Assembly: GCF_015550425.1 (NCBI RefSeq)
Contig: NZ_JADNAT010000005.1
Location: forward strand, 2,275 to 66,274
DNA length: 64,000 nt
Direction: 5' to 3'
Source of the DNA: Clostridium sp. 1001275B_160808_H3
GTDB lineage: Bacteria; Bacillota; Clostridia; Clostridiales; Clostridiaceae
Of the stretch, positions 62,280-64,000 are shown piece after piece. The position numbers were made by a program, and so were the translations under genes. The notes below the pieces were generated by a model. It did not search any database, was not told the origin of the DNA, and saw only the letters and a program-made list of their open reading frames with translations. Each line of letters opens with the position of its first letter. Positions within the stretch are counted from its first letter, which is position 1.

Positions 62280-62423
62280 ATGTATTATAATTTTAAATAT
62301 GCTATAATTTAATTAATTAAGCTTAGGATTAAATAATTAAATTATAAGAAATAACAAATAATAAAAAATATATAATATATTTTTTATAGTCTTAAATAAA
62401 GAAGATTGGAAAGGAGTAATAAC

Positions 62424-63614
62424 ATGAAGAAATATAAAAGAATTTTTACTATTGTAATAGATTCATTAGGTGTTGGAGAAATGGAGGATGCAAAAGAATA
62501 CGGAGATGTAAATGTTGATACTCTTGGTCATATTGCAGAATCAGTAGAGTCTTTTAATGTACCTAATCTTGAAAAAATGGGAATTGCAAATTTACGTCCA
62601 GTAAAGCATTTAAAAGCGCAAGAAAAACCATTAGGATATCAAATGAAAATGAAAGAAGCTAGTACAGGTAAGGATACTATGACAGGACACTGGGAAATTG
62701 CTGGTTTACACATTACTAAGCCATTCCAAACTTTTACTGATACAGGATTTCCTAAAGAACTATTAGATGAATTAATTAAAAGAACAGGTCATAATATAGT
62801 AGGAAATAAAAGTGCTAGTGGAACAGAAATATTAGATGAGTTTGGTGAACATCAAATGAAAACTGGAGATATGATTGTATATACTTCAGCGGATTCAGTA
62901 TTACAAATATGTGGACATGAAGAAACATTTGGATTAGAAGAGTTATACAGATGTTGTGAAATTGCAAGAGAAATTACCTTAAAGGATGAATGGAAAGTTG
63001 GTAGAATAATTGCAAGACCATATGTTGGAGAAAGAAAAGGCGAGTTTAAGAGAACAAGCAATAGACATGATTATGCATTAAAACCATATGGAAGAACAGT
63101 ATTAAATGAGTTAAAAGACAATAATTATGATGTTATTTCTGTTGGAAAAATAAATGATATATTTGATGGTGAAGGAATTACAGAATCACATAAATCAAAA
63201 AGCTCAGTTCATGGAATGGAGCAAACATTAGAAATAATGGATAAAGACTTTGAAGGATTATGCTTTGTAAATCTAGTTGATTTTGATTCGCTATGGGGAC
63301 ACAGAAGAAATCCACAAGGATATGCAGAAGAGTTAGAAAAGTTTGATGTTAGTTTAGGAAAAGTTTTAGAAAAGCTTAAAGAAGATGATTTATTAATTAT
63401 AACTGCAGACCATGGAAATGATCCAACATATATTGGATCAGACCATACAAGAGAGCATGTGCCATTCTTGGCTTATTCACCTTCAATGAAAGGTAATGGA
63501 GTGCTAGGAACTTGTAATAGTTTTGCATCAATAGGAGCAACAATAGCAGATAATTTTGATGTTAAAATGTCTGAAGGTACTATTGGAGAATCTGTTTTAT
63601 CAAAACTAAATTAG
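62424..63614 (+). CDS. deoB: Phosphopentomutase
   Basis: DeoB interconverts (deoxy)ribose 1-phosphate and 5-phosphate, linking nucleoside salvage to central carbon metabolism. The 396-residue alkaline-phosphatase-superfamily protein shows [18 protein letters not shown] (metal Asp), [13 protein letters not shown] (the phosphorylated Thr), [14 protein letters not shown] and [21 protein letters not shown]. The frame opens at a TTG at 62406; AAAGGAG lies correctly before the ATG at 62424. It is divergent from the GntR gene. A terminator follows. Confidence 0.96.
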   Translation: MKKYKRIFTIVIDSLGVGEMEDAKEYGDVNVDTLGHIAESVESFNVPNLEKMGIANLRPVKHLKAQEKPLGYQMKMKEASTGKDTMTGHWEIAGLHITKPFQTFTDTGFPKELLDELIKRTGHNIVGNKSASGTEILDEFGEHQMKTGDMIVYTSADSVLQICGHEETFGLEELYRCCEIAREITLKDEWKVGRIIARPYVGERKGEFKRTSNRHDYALKPYGRTVLNELKDNNYDVISVGKINDIFDGEGITESHKSKSSVHGMEQTLEIMDKDFEGLCFVNLVDFDSLWGHRRNPQGYAEELEKFDVSLGKVLEKLKEDDLLIITADHGNDPTYIGSDHTREHVPFLAYSPSMKGNGVLGTCNSFASIGATIADNFDVKMSEGTIGESVLSKLN

Positions 63615-63679
63615 TTTAAATAAAGTTAATAAGATTTTTTATATAAAAAGTTTTATAATTATTAAACACACTTTATAAA

Positions 63680-63726
63680 AAACAAACTATTACTATTAAG
63701 GTTTTATAGTAGTAGTTTGTTTTTAT
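63680..63726. terminator. Terminator after deoB, bidirectional
   Basis: The 17-base arms AAACAAACTATTACTAT and ATAGTAGTAGTTTGTTT pair with one T-G, followed by TTTA. It also closes the convergent flavin-reductase-like gene. Confidence 0.9.
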
Positions 63727-63730
63727 TAAA

Positions 63731-64000
63731 TTATTCTCTTATTAATATCTTTTCTATTTCTGCGATATATAAAGTATGATAATCTTTGTCTGGATAGCAT
63801 TGTTTTTCAATATCACCATCGATAAAGCATTGAGGTTCAAACTCTTGAGCATATAACTTTTTACAGATAATTGTAAGCTTTGCTTCTTCGAAAGCTGGAG
63901 TATTATCAATATAATTAACTGTTAAATTAGTTTTTGAAAGTTTATCCTCATCCCTCCCAGAAACTGTTCCTAAGTAGCTTAAATCCTTTTTGTAACTCTT
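63731..64000 (-). CDS. Flavin reductase-like protein, 3' part
   Basis: The C-terminal 89 residues of a gene running off the window, read on the minus strand with stop TAA at 63731-63733. The sequence contains YLGTVSGRDEDKLSKTNL, an ACKLTIICKKLYAQEF-like stretch (KLTIICKKLY) and the end DYHTLYIAEIEKILIRE. This matches the second half of split-barrel FMN-binding flavin reductases (flavoredoxin-like), which commonly end H-x-[LM]-Y-I-x-E-I. The start lies beyond 64000. Confidence 0.75.
   Translation of the reverse strand, partial: KSYKKDLSYLGTVSGRDEDKLSKTNLTVNYIDNTPAFEEAKLTIICKKLYAQEFEPQCFIDGDIEKQCYPDKDYHTLYIAEIEKILIRE

Overview
The window is very AT-rich, with Clostridium-type ribosome binding sites (GGAGG/AGGAGG), many intrinsic terminators, a spore protein (Tlp), LPXTG-anchored family 84 glycosidases and a PurL fused to its glutaminase. 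This points to a spore-forming, Gram-positive Clostridium in the strict sense. The species cannot be read from the sequence. No rRNA, tRNA, CRISPR array, complete insertion sequence or prophage was seen.

Layout. 1-520: dispersed hairpin repeats downstream of nadE. 0.5-7.1 kb: NAD synthase, an NfeD/SPFH membrane pair, a secreted amidase-like protein, two near-identical zinc-ribbon proteins with matching 5' leaders, and two small helical paralogues. 7.2-18.7 kb: the de novo purine operon purL-purE-purC-purF-purM-purN-purH-purD, behind a strong promoter that abuts a 29-bp perfect inverted repeat. Dispersed repeats lie before purE, purF, purH and purD. 19-28.6 kb: an OPT transporter, a heterodimeric ABC exporter with a leader-peptide/terminator region, an alpha/beta hydrolase, a MarR regulator with a metal-binding-like tail, a decayed ABC fragment and a nitroreductase. 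28.6-38.9 kb: pentapeptide-repeat protein, HAD phosphatase, HxlR regulator with a divergent flavin-type oxidase, Asp-box membrane protein, two SDRs, a Gfo/Idh/MocA oxidoreductase, a GreA-like protein and a nicotinamidase-like hydrolase. 39-45 kb: an Sm-like small protein, a YidC-paralogue/Tim44-like cluster with its own operator, TrkA/TrkH potassium uptake and a minimal kinase-like protein. 45-52 kb: a GGDEF/EAL receptor, a secreted helical protein, PhnA-type protein, Tlp, MerR and a DUF296 protein. 52.5-60.6 kb: two large LPXTG-anchored GH84 glycosidases, each behind the same putative antiterminator/terminator leader. 60.6-64 kb: a 5'-nucleotidase-like HAD, a GntR/UTRA regulator divergent from deoB, and the end of a flavin-reductase-like gene.

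How it fits together. The core is housekeeping nucleotide and cofactor metabolism (nadE, the pur operon, deoB, nucleotidase). Around it are surface and secreted functions for host glycans, drug and peptide transport, and c-di-GMP signalling. The most original material is regulatory. The two GH84 genes share a conserved leader RNA whose hairpin excludes an intrinsic terminator. The ABC exporter has a BmrB-like attenuation arrangement. The zinc-ribbon genes share 110-nt leaders that may sequester their ribosome binding sites. Two families of dispersed intergenic repeats show structure, and in one the stems covary.
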